Source: CALKJU01 sp046349355
GTDB taxonomy: Bacteria; Pseudomonadota; Alphaproteobacteria; Geminicoccales; Geminicoccaceae
Reading direction: 5' to 3'
NCBI GenBank assembly: GCA_046349355.1
Contig: JAXMCM010000021.1
Coordinates: forward strand, 124,001 to 188,000
DNA length: 64,000 bases
A model generated the notes under the pieces. The model was given only the letters and a program-made list of their open reading frames with translations, did not search any database and was not told the DNA's origin. A program made the translations under genes and the position numbers. This document shows positions 18,458 through 27,356 of the stretch, in pieces (position 1 is the stretch's first letter; every line of letters starts with the position of its first letter).

Positions 18458-19725
18458 TCGACGAGCAGCCGACCTCGATCACGACCCTGCCGAACGGGAT
18501 GCGGGTGGTCAGCGAGCTGCTGCCGCGGGTCGAGACGGCGGCGGTCGGCGTCTGGGTCGACGTCGGCACCCGCTACGAGCGGGCCGAGGTCAACGGCGTC
18601 GCGCACATGCTCGAGCACATGGCGTTCAAGGGCACGACGACGCGCTCGGCGCGGGCGATCGCCGAGCAGATCGAGAACGTCGGCGGTGCCCTCAACGCCT
18701 ACACCTCGCGCGAGCACACCGCCTACTACGCCCGCGTGCTGGCCGGCGACGTGCCGCTGGCAACCGAGCTGATCGCCGACATCCTGCGCCACTCGACCTT
18801 CGATGCGACCGAGCTGGAGAAGGAGCGGCACGTCATCCTGCAGGAGATCGGCCAGGTCCAGGACACGCCCGACGACCTCGTCTTCGACCTCTTCCAGGAG
18901 GTGGCCTTCCCCGACCAGGCGATGGGCCGCTCGATCCTCGGGCCCGAGAAGATCGTGGCGGCGATGCCGCGCGAGGCCATGGTCGACTACATGGGCACCC
19001 ACTACGTGCCGTCGCGGATGGTGCTGGCGGCGGCCGGCAAGGTCGAGCACGACCGGCTGGTCGAGCTGGCGCAGAAGCTGTTCGGCGACCTTCCGGCCGG
19101 CACGACGTCGCCGCCGGAGCCGGCGGCCTACCGCGGCGGCCGGCTGGTCGACAGCCGCAAGGATCTCGAGCAGGTGCACCTGTGCATCGGCTGGCAGGGC
19201 CTGCCGTGGCACGATCCCGACCACTACGCCCTGCAGGTGCTGTCGACGGCGCTGGGCGGCGGGATGTCGTCGCGGCTGTTCCAGGAAGTCCGCGAGAACC
19301 GCGGCCTGTGCTACTCGGTGTTCACCTTCGCCTCGGCCTATGCCGACACCGGCCTGTTCGGCGTCTACGCCGGGACCGGGGCCAAGGACATCAAGGAGCT
19401 GATGCCGGTGGTGGCGGAGCAGACGGCGCTGCTGCTCGACCAGGCCAGCGAGGAGGAGGTCGCGCGCGCCCGTGCCCAGCTCAAGGCGGGCGTGCTGATG
19501 GCGCTCGAGAGCTGCTCCGCCGTCTGCGAGGAGCTGGCCCGCCAGGTCCAGTGCTACGGCCGGCGGGTCTCGACGCAGGAGATCGTCGCCCGCATCGACG
19601 CCGTGGATGCCGCGGCGGTGCGCCGGGTCGGCAAGCGCGTGCTGGGGGCCGGCCCGGCCACGCTGACCGCGCTCGGCCCGGTCAAGCGCCTGCCCAAGGT
19701 GGCCTTCGACCGGCTCGCCGCCTGA
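18454..19725 (+). CDS. M16 family zinc peptidase (processing-peptidase-like)
   Basis: Insulinase-superfamily metallopeptidase resembling the mitochondrial processing peptidase beta subunit. 423 residues. The inverted zinc motif HMLEH is at 51-55, with the distal glutamate in ELEKERHVILQEI about 75 residues on; GGALNAYTSREHTAYY and the C-terminal RENRGLCYSVF substrate-binding element are also intact. It starts at TTG overlapping the thrC stop, an order (thrC then M16 peptidase) seen widely in Alphaproteobacteria. Its natural substrate is not known. Confidence 0.94.
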   Translation: MIDEQPTSITTLPNGMRVVSELLPRVETAAVGVWVDVGTRYERAEVNGVAHMLEHMAFKGTTTRSARAIAEQIENVGGALNAYTSREHTAYYARVLAGDVPLATELIADILRHSTFDATELEKERHVILQEIGQVQDTPDDLVFDLFQEVAFPDQAMGRSILGPEKIVAAMPREAMVDYMGTHYVPSRMVLAAAGKVEHDRLVELAQKLFGDLPAGTTSPPEPAAYRGGRLVDSRKDLEQVHLCIGWQGLPWHDPDHYALQVLSTALGGGMSSRLFQEVRENRGLCYSVFTFASAYADTGLFGVYAGTGAKDIKELMPVVAEQTALLLDQASEEEVARARAQLKAGVLMALESCSAVCEELARQVQCYGRRVSTQEIVARIDAVDAAAVRRVGKRVLGAGPATLTALGPVKRLPKVAFDRLAA

Positions 19726-19898
19726 GCTCGGGCGAGGGCGTCACAAAATGCCGTCTGTTGTTGGTGTGCCGTAGCAATTCCGCGGCCGGACAGTATAGTC
19801 CGCGGTCACAGATCGGCGGTGAACCGGTCGAGCCAAGGCTATCGGGGGCGATCTCCCGGGACCGCGCGTCCCGCGGGATGGAGTGATCTGGAAGGTAC
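19726..19898 (+). promoter_or_regulatory. Leader of the oxidoreductase module, with a dyad at a TATAGT box
   Basis: 173-base gap in front of the flavoprotein and KorAB-like genes. A TATAGT element at 19794-19799 could serve as a -10 box, but no good -35 sits 16-18 bases upstream. It overlaps a perfect 5-6-5 inverted repeat CGGAC-agtata-GTCCG, so it might equally be an operator. The first gene of the module has a strong GGAAGG site close to its ATG. Confidence 0.3.
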
Positions 19899-21740
19899 AT
19901 GGCAACGGCAGGCGTCGAGGAGCCACGACCGCAGTCGGTGGTGGCTGACGGGGTGCCACCCACCGACATCCGTGATCCCGGATACTTTCACAAGGTCGTC
20001 GACTGCCAGTGGGCCTGTCCGGCGCACACGCCGGTGCCGGAATACATCCGGCTCATTGCCGCCGGCCGCTACGCCGACGCCTACATGGTCAACTGGAAGT
20101 CCAACGTGTTCCCGGGCGTGCTCGGGCGCACCTGCGACCGTCCCTGCGAGCCGGCATGCCGGCGCGGCCGGGTCGAGGAGCAGCCGGTCGCCATCTGCCG
20201 GCTGAAGCGCGTCGCCGCCGACAACAAGGGCGACATCCGCGCCCGCCTGCCGCAGCCGCCGGCGGCACGGAACGGCAAGCGCGTGGCGCTGGTCGGCGCC
20301 GGTCCGGCCTCGCTGACCGTGGCCCGCGACCTGCTGCCGCTCGGCTACGAGGTCGTGCTGTTCGAGCGCGAGGCCCAGGCCGGCGGGATGATGCGCTCGC
20401 AGATCCCGCGCTTCCGCCTGCCCGACGCCGTGCTCGACGAGGAGATCGGCTACATCCTCGACATGGGCCCGGAGATCCGGCTGGGGGCGGGCGTCACCAG
20501 CCTGAAGGGCCTGCTCGACGAGGGCTTCGACGCGGTCTTCGTCGGCTCCGGCGCGCCGCGCGGCCGCGACCTCGACGTGCCGGGCCGGCGCGAGGCTGCC
20601 GAGCACATCCATGTCGGCATCGACTGGCTGTCGCGCGTCTCGTTCGGCGACATCACCAGCATCGGCAAGCGGGTCATCGTGCTCGGTGGCGGCAACACCG
20701 CCATGGACTGCTGCCGGACCTCGCGCCGCCTCGGCGGGACCGACGTCCGCGTCGTCGTCCGCAGCGGCTTCGACGAGATGAAGGCGTCGCCGTGGGAGAA
20801 GGAGGATGCCATGCACGAGGGCATCCCCATCCACAACTGCCTCGTCCCCAAGGCGTTCACCCATGCGGACGGCCGCCTGACCGGCATCGTCTTCGAGAAG
20901 GTCGAGCCGCGCTACGATGCGCAGGGCCGCCGCGACCTGGTCCCGTCGGGCGAGCCCGACGTGCACATGGAATGCGACGACGTGCTGGTCGCCGTCGGCC
21001 AGGAGAACGCGTTCCCCTGGATCGAGCGCGACATCGGCGTCGAGTTCGACCGGCGCGGCATGCCGCGGGTCCATCCCGAGACGCTGCAGTCGACCCATCC
21101 GCAGGTGTTCTTCGGCGGCGACGCCGCCTTCGGGCCCAAGAACGTGATCTGGGCGGTGGCGCACGGCCACGCCGCGGCGGTGTCGATCGACCTCCACTGC
21201 ACCGGCCAGGACGTCGCCGTCCGCCCGCCGCCGAACGCCAATCTCGTGAGCCAGAAGATGGGCATCCACGAGTGGAGCTACGACAACAACGTCTCGCTCG
21301 ACCTGCGCTACAAGGTCCCGCACGTCGACAACGACGTGGCGCTCCGCGACATCCGCATCGAGGTCGAGCTCGGCTACGACCGCAAGCTCGCGGCGCTGGA
21401 GTCCCAGCGCTGCCTCAACTGCGACGTCCAGACGGTGTTCTCGGCCGGCCAGTGCATCGAGTGCGATGCCTGCGTCGACATCTGCCCGATGGACTGCATC
21501 ACCTTCACCCCGAACGCGCCCGAGGACGAGCTGCGCGGGCGCCTGAACGCGCCGGCCGGCAACACGGACCAGGCGCTGTACGTGTCGTCCGGGCTCAAGA
21601 CCGGGCGGATCATGGTCAAGGACGAGGACGTCTGCCTGCACTGCGGGCTCTGCGCCGAGCGCTGCCCGACGGGTGCCTGGGACATGCAGAAGTTCCTGCT
21701 CCAAACGACTCAGGCCGGTGCCGCATGTCGCAGCCGCTAA
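19899..21740 (+). CDS. GltD-like FAD/NAD(P) oxidoreductase with C-terminal ferredoxin clusters
   Basis: 613 residues. N-terminal Fer4_20-type region with cysteines in VDCQWACPAHTP and TCDRPCEPACRRG (about 35-90), then an FAD-binding domain with GAGPASL near 130, and an NAD(P)-binding insert with GGGNTAMD near 265. The C-terminus carries two 4Fe-4S motifs: CIECDACVDICP (519-530) and CLHCGLCAERCP (579-590). The fold is that of the glutamate synthase small subunit and NADH:ferredoxin-type enzymes. It overlaps the next gene by 16 bases, so it is probably the electron-transfer partner of the 2-oxoacid oxidoreductase, linking it to NAD(P)H (inference). Confidence 0.88.
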   Translation: MATAGVEEPRPQSVVADGVPPTDIRDPGYFHKVVDCQWACPAHTPVPEYIRLIAAGRYADAYMVNWKSNVFPGVLGRTCDRPCEPACRRGRVEEQPVAICRLKRVAADNKGDIRARLPQPPAARNGKRVALVGAGPASLTVARDLLPLGYEVVLFEREAQAGGMMRSQIPRFRLPDAVLDEEIGYILDMGPEIRLGAGVTSLKGLLDEGFDAVFVGSGAPRGRDLDVPGRREAAEHIHVGIDWLSRVSFGDITSIGKRVIVLGGGNTAMDCCRTSRRLGGTDVRVVVRSGFDEMKASPWEKEDAMHEGIPIHNCLVPKAFTHADGRLTGIVFEKVEPRYDAQGRRDLVPSGEPDVHMECDDVLVAVGQENAFPWIERDIGVEFDRRGMPRVHPETLQSTHPQVFFGGDAAFGPKNVIWAVAHGHAAAVSIDLHCTGQDVAVRPPPNANLVSQKMGIHEWSYDNNVSLDLRYKVPHVDNDVALRDIRIEVELGYDRKLAALESQRCLNCDVQTVFSAGQCIECDACVDICPMDCITFTPNAPEDELRGRLNAPAGNTDQALYVSSGLKTGRIMVKDEDVCLHCGLCAERCPTGAWDMQKFLLQTTQAGAACRSR

Positions 21741-23569
21741 CCGCGACGAACGACTTCGTCGTCAAGTTCGCCAACGTCAACGGCTCGGGCTCGGCCAGCG
21801 CCAACACGCTGTTCGCCAAGTCGATCCTGCGCATGGGCGTGCCGATCGCCTCGCGCAACATCTTCCCCTCCAACATCCAGGGCCTGCCGACCTGGTACGA
21901 GGTGCGGGTGTCGGAGGAGGGCTGGCTCGGCCGGCGCGGCGGTGGCGTCGACCTCATGGTGGCGATGAACCCGCAGACCTGGGACGCCGACATCGCCTCG
22001 ATCGAGCCCGGCGGCTACCTGTTCTACGACTCCACCCGGCCGATCGCGCCCGAGCGCCTGCGCAGCGACATCACCGTGCTGGCGATGCCGCTGACCGAGA
22101 TGTGCGCGCGGATCTGGTCCGACCCGAAGCAGCGCCAGCTGTTCAAGAACATCGTCTATGTCGGCGCCCTGGCGGCGATGCTCGACATGGACCGGGCCGC
22201 CGTCGAGGCGCTGATCGGCCAGCAGTACAAGGGCAAGGACAAGCTGATCGGGCCCAACATCGAGGCCCTGGGCATCGGCTGGGACCATGCCAGGGCCGAG
22301 CTCGCCGGCCGCTGCAGCCTGCGCGTCCGCCGGGCCGACCGGGTCGGCGACCGGATCTTTCTCGGCGGCAACGATGCGGCGGCCCTGGGCTGCGTCTATG
22401 GCGGCGCCACCGTCGCCGCCTGGTACCCGATCACGCCGTCGACCTCGGTGGCCGAGGCCTTCGCCAAGCACTGCAAGCGCTTCCGCCACGACCCGGAGAC
22501 CGGCAAGGGCCGCTACGCCATCGTCCAGGCCGAGGACGAGCTGGCGGCGATCGGCATGGTGATCGGCGCCGGCTGGAACGGCGCCCGCTCGTTCACCGCC
22601 ACCTCCGGGCCCGGCATCTCGCTGATGCAGGAGTTCCTGGGCCTCGCCTACTTCGCCGAGATCCCGGCGGTCATCTTCGACGTGCAGCGGGGCGGGCCGT
22701 CGACCGGCATGCCGACCCGCACCCAGCAGTCGGACCTGCTGATCTGCGCCTATGCCAGCCACGGCGACACCAAGCACGTCCTGCTGCTGCCGCAGGATCC
22801 GAAGGAGTGCTTCGAGTTCGCCGCCGAGGCCTTCGACCTCGCCGAGCGGCTGCAGACCCCGGTGTTCGTCCTGCTCGACCTCGACATCGGCATGAACGAG
22901 TGGCTGTGCGAGCCGCTGCAGTGGGACGACAGCCGCACCTACGACCGCGGCAAGGTGATGACCTTCGCCGACCTCGAGGCCGGCAAGGAGTTCGGCCGCT
23001 ACCTCGACGTCGACGGCGACGGCATCCCGTGGCGCACGGTGCCGGGCACGCACCCGTCGCGCGGCTCGTTCTTCACCCGCGGCACCTCGCGCGACGCCTA
23101 TGCCCGCTACACCGAGGACGGCAACGTCTACGTCGAGAACATGAAGCGCCTGCTGCGCAAGTTCGAGACCGCCAAGGCGCAGGTGCCGAAGCCGGTGCAC
23201 CGCGCCGCCCGCCAGCCGACCAGGTACGGGCTGATCTACTACGGCTCGTCCGGACCGGCGGTGGACGAGGCGCTGGTGGCGCTGGAGCGCCGCGGCATCC
23301 ATCTCGACACGCTGCGGCTGCGCGCCTTCCCGTTCGCCGACGAGGTCGTCGAGTTCATCAACGAGCATGACCAGGTGTTCATCGTCGAGCAGAACCGCGA
23401 TGCGCAGATGCGCACGCTGCTGGTCAACGAATGCGGCATCGATCCGGCGCGCTTCATCGCGCTCCTGCACTATGACGGCACGCCGATCACCGCCCGCTTC
23501 ATCGTCGAGGAAGTCGCCGAGCGCCTGACCGCGCTCAACGTCGTGCCGCTGCGCAAGGCCGTCCCATGA
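21725..23569 (+). CDS. 2-oxoacid:ferredoxin oxidoreductase, fused gamma-alpha subunit (KorA-like)
   Basis: 614 residues. The N-terminal part (1-200) is the gamma domain (NVNGSGSASANTLFAKSILRMG), and the rest is the alpha domain with AWYPITPSTSVAEAF and TSGPGISLMQEFLGLAYFAEIPAV, typical of 2-oxoglutarate or pyruvate:ferredoxin oxidoreductases of the two-subunit kind. It would oxidatively decarboxylate a 2-oxoacid to the acyl-CoA, or run in reverse fixing CO2. An insertion at about 400-460 (VDGDGIPWRTVPGTHPSRG) is shared with 2-oxoglutarate-type members. The downstream beta subunit overlaps by four bases. Substrate (2-oxoglutarate more likely than pyruvate) is inferred. Confidence 0.9.
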   Translation: MSQPLTATNDFVVKFANVNGSGSASANTLFAKSILRMGVPIASRNIFPSNIQGLPTWYEVRVSEEGWLGRRGGGVDLMVAMNPQTWDADIASIEPGGYLFYDSTRPIAPERLRSDITVLAMPLTEMCARIWSDPKQRQLFKNIVYVGALAAMLDMDRAAVEALIGQQYKGKDKLIGPNIEALGIGWDHARAELAGRCSLRVRRADRVGDRIFLGGNDAAALGCVYGGATVAAWYPITPSTSVAEAFAKHCKRFRHDPETGKGRYAIVQAEDELAAIGMVIGAGWNGARSFTATSGPGISLMQEFLGLAYFAEIPAVIFDVQRGGPSTGMPTRTQQSDLLICAYASHGDTKHVLLLPQDPKECFEFAAEAFDLAERLQTPVFVLLDLDIGMNEWLCEPLQWDDSRTYDRGKVMTFADLEAGKEFGRYLDVDGDGIPWRTVPGTHPSRGSFFTRGTSRDAYARYTEDGNVYVENMKRLLRKFETAKAQVPKPVHRAARQPTRYGLIYYGSSGPAVDEALVALERRGIHLDTLRLRAFPFADEVVEFINEHDQVFIVEQNRDAQMRTLLVNECGIDPARFIALLHYDGTPITARFIVEEVAERLTALNVVPLRKAVP

Positions 23570-24621
23570 CCTACATCGCCAAGCCGAAGCTGCATCACCC
23601 CAAGCTCCCGGCCAACGCGCTGGGCTACACCCACCGCGACTACGAGGGGGCGATCTCGACCCTGTGCGCCGGCTGCGGCCACGACTCGATCAGCGCCGCC
23701 ATCATCCAGGCCTGCTTCGAGCTCGACATCGAGCCGCACCGGGTGGCCAAGCTCTCGGGCATCGGCTGCTCGTCGAAGACACCGACCTACTTCCTCGGCA
23801 GCAGCCACGGCTTCAACAGCGTCCACGGCCGCATGCCGTCGGTGCTGACCGGCGCCAACCTCGCCAACCGCGACCTGATCTACCTGGGCGTCTCCGGCGA
23901 CGGCGACTCCGCCTCGATCGGCCTCGGCCAGTTCGCGCACTGCGTCCGGCGCGGCGTCAACATGGTCTACATCGTCGAGAACAACGGCGTGTACGGCCTG
24001 ACCAAGGGGCAGTTCTCGGCGACCGCCGACGTCGGCACCCGCAGCAAGCAGGGCAGCACCAACAACGACCAGCCGATCGACCTCGCCAGCATGGCGCTGA
24101 TCCTCGGCGCCACCTACGTCGCGCGCAGCTTCTCGGGCGACAAGAAGCAGCTGGTGCCGCTGATCAAGGGTGCCTTGCGCCACCACGGCGCGGCGGTGAT
24201 CGACGTCATCAGCCCGTGCATCGCCTTCAACAACCACAGCGGCTCGACGAAGAGCTTCGACTACGTCCGCGAGCACAACAACGCGGTCAACTTCCTCGAC
24301 GTGATGGTCGGCCGCAAGGAGATCACCACGGACTACGAGCCGGGCTCGGTGCAGCGGGTGACCCAGCACAACGGCAGCGTGCTGCAGTTCCGCAAGCTGC
24401 ACGACGAATACGATCCGAGCGACCGGGTGGCGGCGCTGACCTACCTGCAGCAGCGCCAGGTCGACGGCGAGGTCGTCACCGGCCTGCTCTACATCGATCC
24501 CGACGCGCGCGACCTGCACGCCGCCTGCAACACCGTCGACCAGCCGCTGAACACGCTGGACCAGCCGGTGCTGTGCCCGGGCTCGAAGGCGCTCGACGCG
24601 TTCAACGCCGCGCACCGCTGA
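23566..24621 (+). CDS. 2-oxoacid:ferredoxin oxidoreductase, beta subunit (KorB-like)
   Basis: TPP-binding beta subunit, 351 residues. Motifs: LCAGCGHDSIS (cluster/TPP cysteines), GIGCSSKTPTYFL, HGRMPSVLTGANLANRDL, and the TPP-Mg motif GDGDSASIGLGQFAHC followed by NNGVYGLTKGQ. It is longer than the common KorB of about 280-300 residues, because the C-terminus continues about 60 residues beyond the core. Start overlaps the KorA-like stop (ATGA). With the preceding flavoprotein this forms a compact three-gene unit; no separate ferredoxin gene is present. Confidence 0.92.
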   Translation: MTYIAKPKLHHPKLPANALGYTHRDYEGAISTLCAGCGHDSISAAIIQACFELDIEPHRVAKLSGIGCSSKTPTYFLGSSHGFNSVHGRMPSVLTGANLANRDLIYLGVSGDGDSASIGLGQFAHCVRRGVNMVYIVENNGVYGLTKGQFSATADVGTRSKQGSTNNDQPIDLASMALILGATYVARSFSGDKKQLVPLIKGALRHHGAAVIDVISPCIAFNNHSGSTKSFDYVREHNNAVNFLDVMVGRKEITTDYEPGSVQRVTQHNGSVLQFRKLHDEYDPSDRVAALTYLQQRQVDGEVVTGLLYIDPDARDLHAACNTVDQPLNTLDQPVLCPGSKALDAFNAAHR

Positions 24622-24655
24622 GGGTGATACCGGCCCGCCGGCGCGGCCCCTAGGC

Positions 24656-26239
24656 ATGGCGTCGGCGGCGCGCCCGGACGGCGCCTCGCAGGGCATGCTG
24701 GCGACCCTGCGGCGCAAGCGGTTCCGCACCGTCTGGATCGCCAACCTCGCCGCCAACTTCGGCTGGCTGATCCAGGGCGTCGGTGCGGCCTGGCTGATGA
24801 CCCAGCTGGACCCGCGGCCCGACATGGTGGCGCTGATCCAGACCGCCACCCAGGCGCCGATCCTGCTGCTGGCGCTGATCGCCGGTGCTGCCGCCGACGT
24901 CTGGGACCGCCGCACCGTCCTGATCGTGGCGCAGGCCTGGGTGCTGGGCATCTCGGCCCTGCTGGCGGTCCTTGCCTGGGGTGGTGTGGTCGGGCCGTGG
25001 CTGCTGCTGCTGCTGACCTTCGCCCTCGGGGCCGGAGCGGCGCTCAACGGTCCGGCGTGGCAGGCGGTGGTGCGCGAGCTCGTCCCGGCGCGCGAGCTCG
25101 CTGCCGCCGTCACGCTGAACGCCGTCGCCTTCAATCTCGCCCGCTCGCTGGGCCCGGCCCTGGGCGGTACGGTCGTCGCCGCCGCCGGCGCCGAGGCGGC
25201 GTTCCTGCTCAACGCCCTGCTCGGCATCGGCATGCTGGTCGTCCTGTTCGGCCTGCGGCGGACCGAGCGGGAGCCGGACCTGCCGCGCGAGCGGGTCGGC
25301 GGGGCGGTGATCGCCGGCCTGCGCTACGTCAGCCAGGCGCCGCCGATCCAGGCGACGCTGCTGCGCGGCCTCGTCTTCGGCTTCGCCGCCGCCTCGGTGA
25401 TGGCGCTGCTGCCGGTGCTGGCGCGCGAGCAGATGGGCGGCGGCCCGGTGCTCTACGGCGTGCTGCTGGGCTCGTTCGGCGTCGGCGCCATGGGCGGGGC
25501 CTTCCTGATCCACCCGATGCGCCACCGCCTCGGCAACGAGCAGCTGGTGACCATCCTCAGCGGCATCTTCGGCGCCGCGACGCTGGTCGCCGGACTCTTT
25601 CCGGTGCTGCCGGTGGTGATCGTCGCCCTGCCGTTCGCCGGTGCTGCCTGGCTCGGGGCCTTCTCGACGTTCAACATCGCCGTGCAGATGTCGAGCGCCT
25701 TCTGGGTCCAGGCGCGGATGCTGTCGATCTACCAGATGGTGGTGTTTGGCGGCATGGCGCTGGGCTCGTGGATCTGGGGCGAGCTGGCGCACGGGATCGG
25801 CACGCCGGCGTCCCTGGCGGTTTCCGGGGCGGTGATGCTGGCCAGCCTCGCGCTGCACCTGGTGGCGAGGCTGCCCGGTGGCGAGGCCCGCGACCTGCGG
25901 CCGGCACCCGACTGGCAGCGGCCCGAGCCCAAGGTCGACTTCGACATCGAGGAAGGGCCGGTGCTGGTCCTCGTCGAGTACAAGGTGGCGCTGGACGACG
26001 CCCGCGCCTTCGCCACCGCGATGGACGAGGTCGGCCACCTGCGCCGGCGCGACGGCGCGCGGCGCTGGCAGCTGTTCCAGGACACCTCCGACGCCGAGCA
26101 CTGGGTCGAGGCGTTCACCGTCGGCAGCTGGCTCGAGCATCTGCGCCAGCTGCGCCGGATGACCGCGGCCGACGGCGCGGTGGTGGCGCAGGCGACCCGC
26201 TTCCACCGCGACGCGGCGCCCCGGTCGTGCGCCGCCTGA
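24656..26239 (+). CDS. MFS exporter with C-terminal monooxygenase-like domain (DUF894/MFS_3)
   Basis: 527 residues. The first 410 form a 12-helix major facilitator domain of the EntS/MFS_3 type (RKRFRTVWIANLAANFGWLIQGVGAAWLM; DVWDRRTVL between helices 2 and 3; GPAWQAVVRELVP). The last roughly 100 residues are cytoplasmic and resemble the small dimeric alpha-beta (antibiotic-biosynthesis-monooxygenase-like) domain found on this family: VLVLVEYKVALDDARAFATAMDEV, then HWVEAFTVGSWLEHLRQ. Substrate unknown; efflux of small molecules is inferred. Start ATG 24656 lies 34 bases after the KorB-like stop, so read-through is possible. Confidence 0.87.
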   Translation: MASAARPDGASQGMLATLRRKRFRTVWIANLAANFGWLIQGVGAAWLMTQLDPRPDMVALIQTATQAPILLLALIAGAAADVWDRRTVLIVAQAWVLGISALLAVLAWGGVVGPWLLLLLTFALGAGAALNGPAWQAVVRELVPARELAAAVTLNAVAFNLARSLGPALGGTVVAAAGAEAAFLLNALLGIGMLVVLFGLRRTEREPDLPRERVGGAVIAGLRYVSQAPPIQATLLRGLVFGFAAASVMALLPVLAREQMGGGPVLYGVLLGSFGVGAMGGAFLIHPMRHRLGNEQLVTILSGIFGAATLVAGLFPVLPVVIVALPFAGAAWLGAFSTFNIAVQMSSAFWVQARMLSIYQMVVFGGMALGSWIWGELAHGIGTPASLAVSGAVMLASLALHLVARLPGGEARDLRPAPDWQRPEPKVDFDIEEGPVLVLVEYKVALDDARAFATAMDEVGHLRRRDGARRWQLFQDTSDAEHWVEAFTVGSWLEHLRQLRRMTAADGAVVAQATRFHRDAAPRSCAA

Positions 26240-26387
26240 TCCACCGCGAGGGTCTCGACGCGGTGCCGTCGGCGCGCATGCCCGGCGGTCGCACCACCGA
26301 GGCCTGAGGCGAGGGCCCTTGGCCGACGGCCGGACGGACGGCTAGGCTGAAGGCCCGGCTGCTCCGAACGGAACCCAGGGACACCGC

Positions 26388-27356
26388 ATGCGCCACGGGC
26401 TCCGCCTCGTCATCCTCGGCCTCCTGGTCCTCGCGGCTTTCGCCTGGCTGTTCGGCTACCGCTTCGTCGCCTACACGGGCGATGCCTACGTCCGCTCCGA
26501 CATGGTCGGGATCGCCCCCGATGTCGAAGGTGCGGTCGTCGGTCTGCACGTCATCGACAATCAGCACGTCGCCACCGGCGACCTGCTCGTCACCATCGAC
26601 CCGTCGCGCTACCAGCTGGCCGTCGACCTGCAGCAGAAGGTTCTGGCCGCCGCCGAGGCCGAGATCGCCGACCGCCAGGATGCGCTGAAGACCGCGCAGG
26701 CCGCCGTCGATCGGGCGCAGGCCCGGCTGCTGCTGGCCCAGGAGACCTCGGACCGTACGAGGGACCTGCATGCCAAGGGCGACCTGCCGCAGGCGGCGGT
26801 CGATACCGCCACCTCGGCGCTGACTTCCGGCAAGGCCGACGTGGACGCCGCCAACGCCCAGCTTGCTGCCGCCGCCGCCGCGGTCGCCGACCAGGCGGCG
26901 ATCGTCGAGACCGAGCGGGCGCGCCTGGCCCTGGCTCAGCACGACCTCGACCGCACCATCGTCCGCTCGCCGGTCACGGGCTACGTCAACCAGCTCAGCC
27001 TGCGGGTCGGCGACTACGCGCGGACCGGCGTGCCGCTGCTCGGCGTCGTCGACGACACGGCCTGGCGGATCATCGCCAACTACAAGGAATATGTCGCGGC
27101 GGGGATGGTGCCGGGGACGAAGGTAAAGGTCTGGCTCGATGCCTATCCGTGGCGCTGGTTCGACGGCACGGTGAAGGGCGTGTCGCGCGGGATCGCCCGC
27201 TCGCCGGAGCCCGAGGCCCTGCTGCCCTATGTCGAGCCGACCACCGACTGGATCCGGCTGCCGCGGCGCTTCCCGGTGACGATCACGCTGGACGCGCTGC
27301 CCGAGGACATCCGCCTGCACATGGGGGCCGACGCCCGGGTGCTGTGGCTGCCGTGA
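26388..27356 (+). CDS. HlyD/EmrA-type membrane fusion protein (AaeA-like)
   Basis: 322-residue periplasmic adaptor anchored by one N-terminal helix (residues 6-24). Biotinyl-lipoyl-like halves flank a coiled-coil hairpin: VGIAPDVEGAVVGLHVIDNQHVATGDLLVTID at about 41-72, Ala/Gln-rich coiled coil 75-185, then RSPVTGYVNQLSLRVGDYARTG. Its stop overlaps the GTG start of the FUSC-family permease, the same pairing as aaeA-aaeB for aromatic acid efflux; the actual substrate is unknown. The 148-base gap upstream is GC-rich and could form a long GGCC-rich hairpin around 26311-26358. Confidence 0.88.
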   Translation: MRHGLRLVILGLLVLAAFAWLFGYRFVAYTGDAYVRSDMVGIAPDVEGAVVGLHVIDNQHVATGDLLVTIDPSRYQLAVDLQQKVLAAAEAEIADRQDALKTAQAAVDRAQARLLLAQETSDRTRDLHAKGDLPQAAVDTATSALTSGKADVDAANAQLAAAAAAVADQAAIVETERARLALAQHDLDRTIVRSPVTGYVNQLSLRVGDYARTGVPLLGVVDDTAWRIIANYKEYVAAGMVPGTKVKVWLDAYPWRWFDGTVKGVSRGIARSPEPEALLPYVEPTTDWIRLPRRFPVTITLDALPEDIRLHMGADARVLWLP

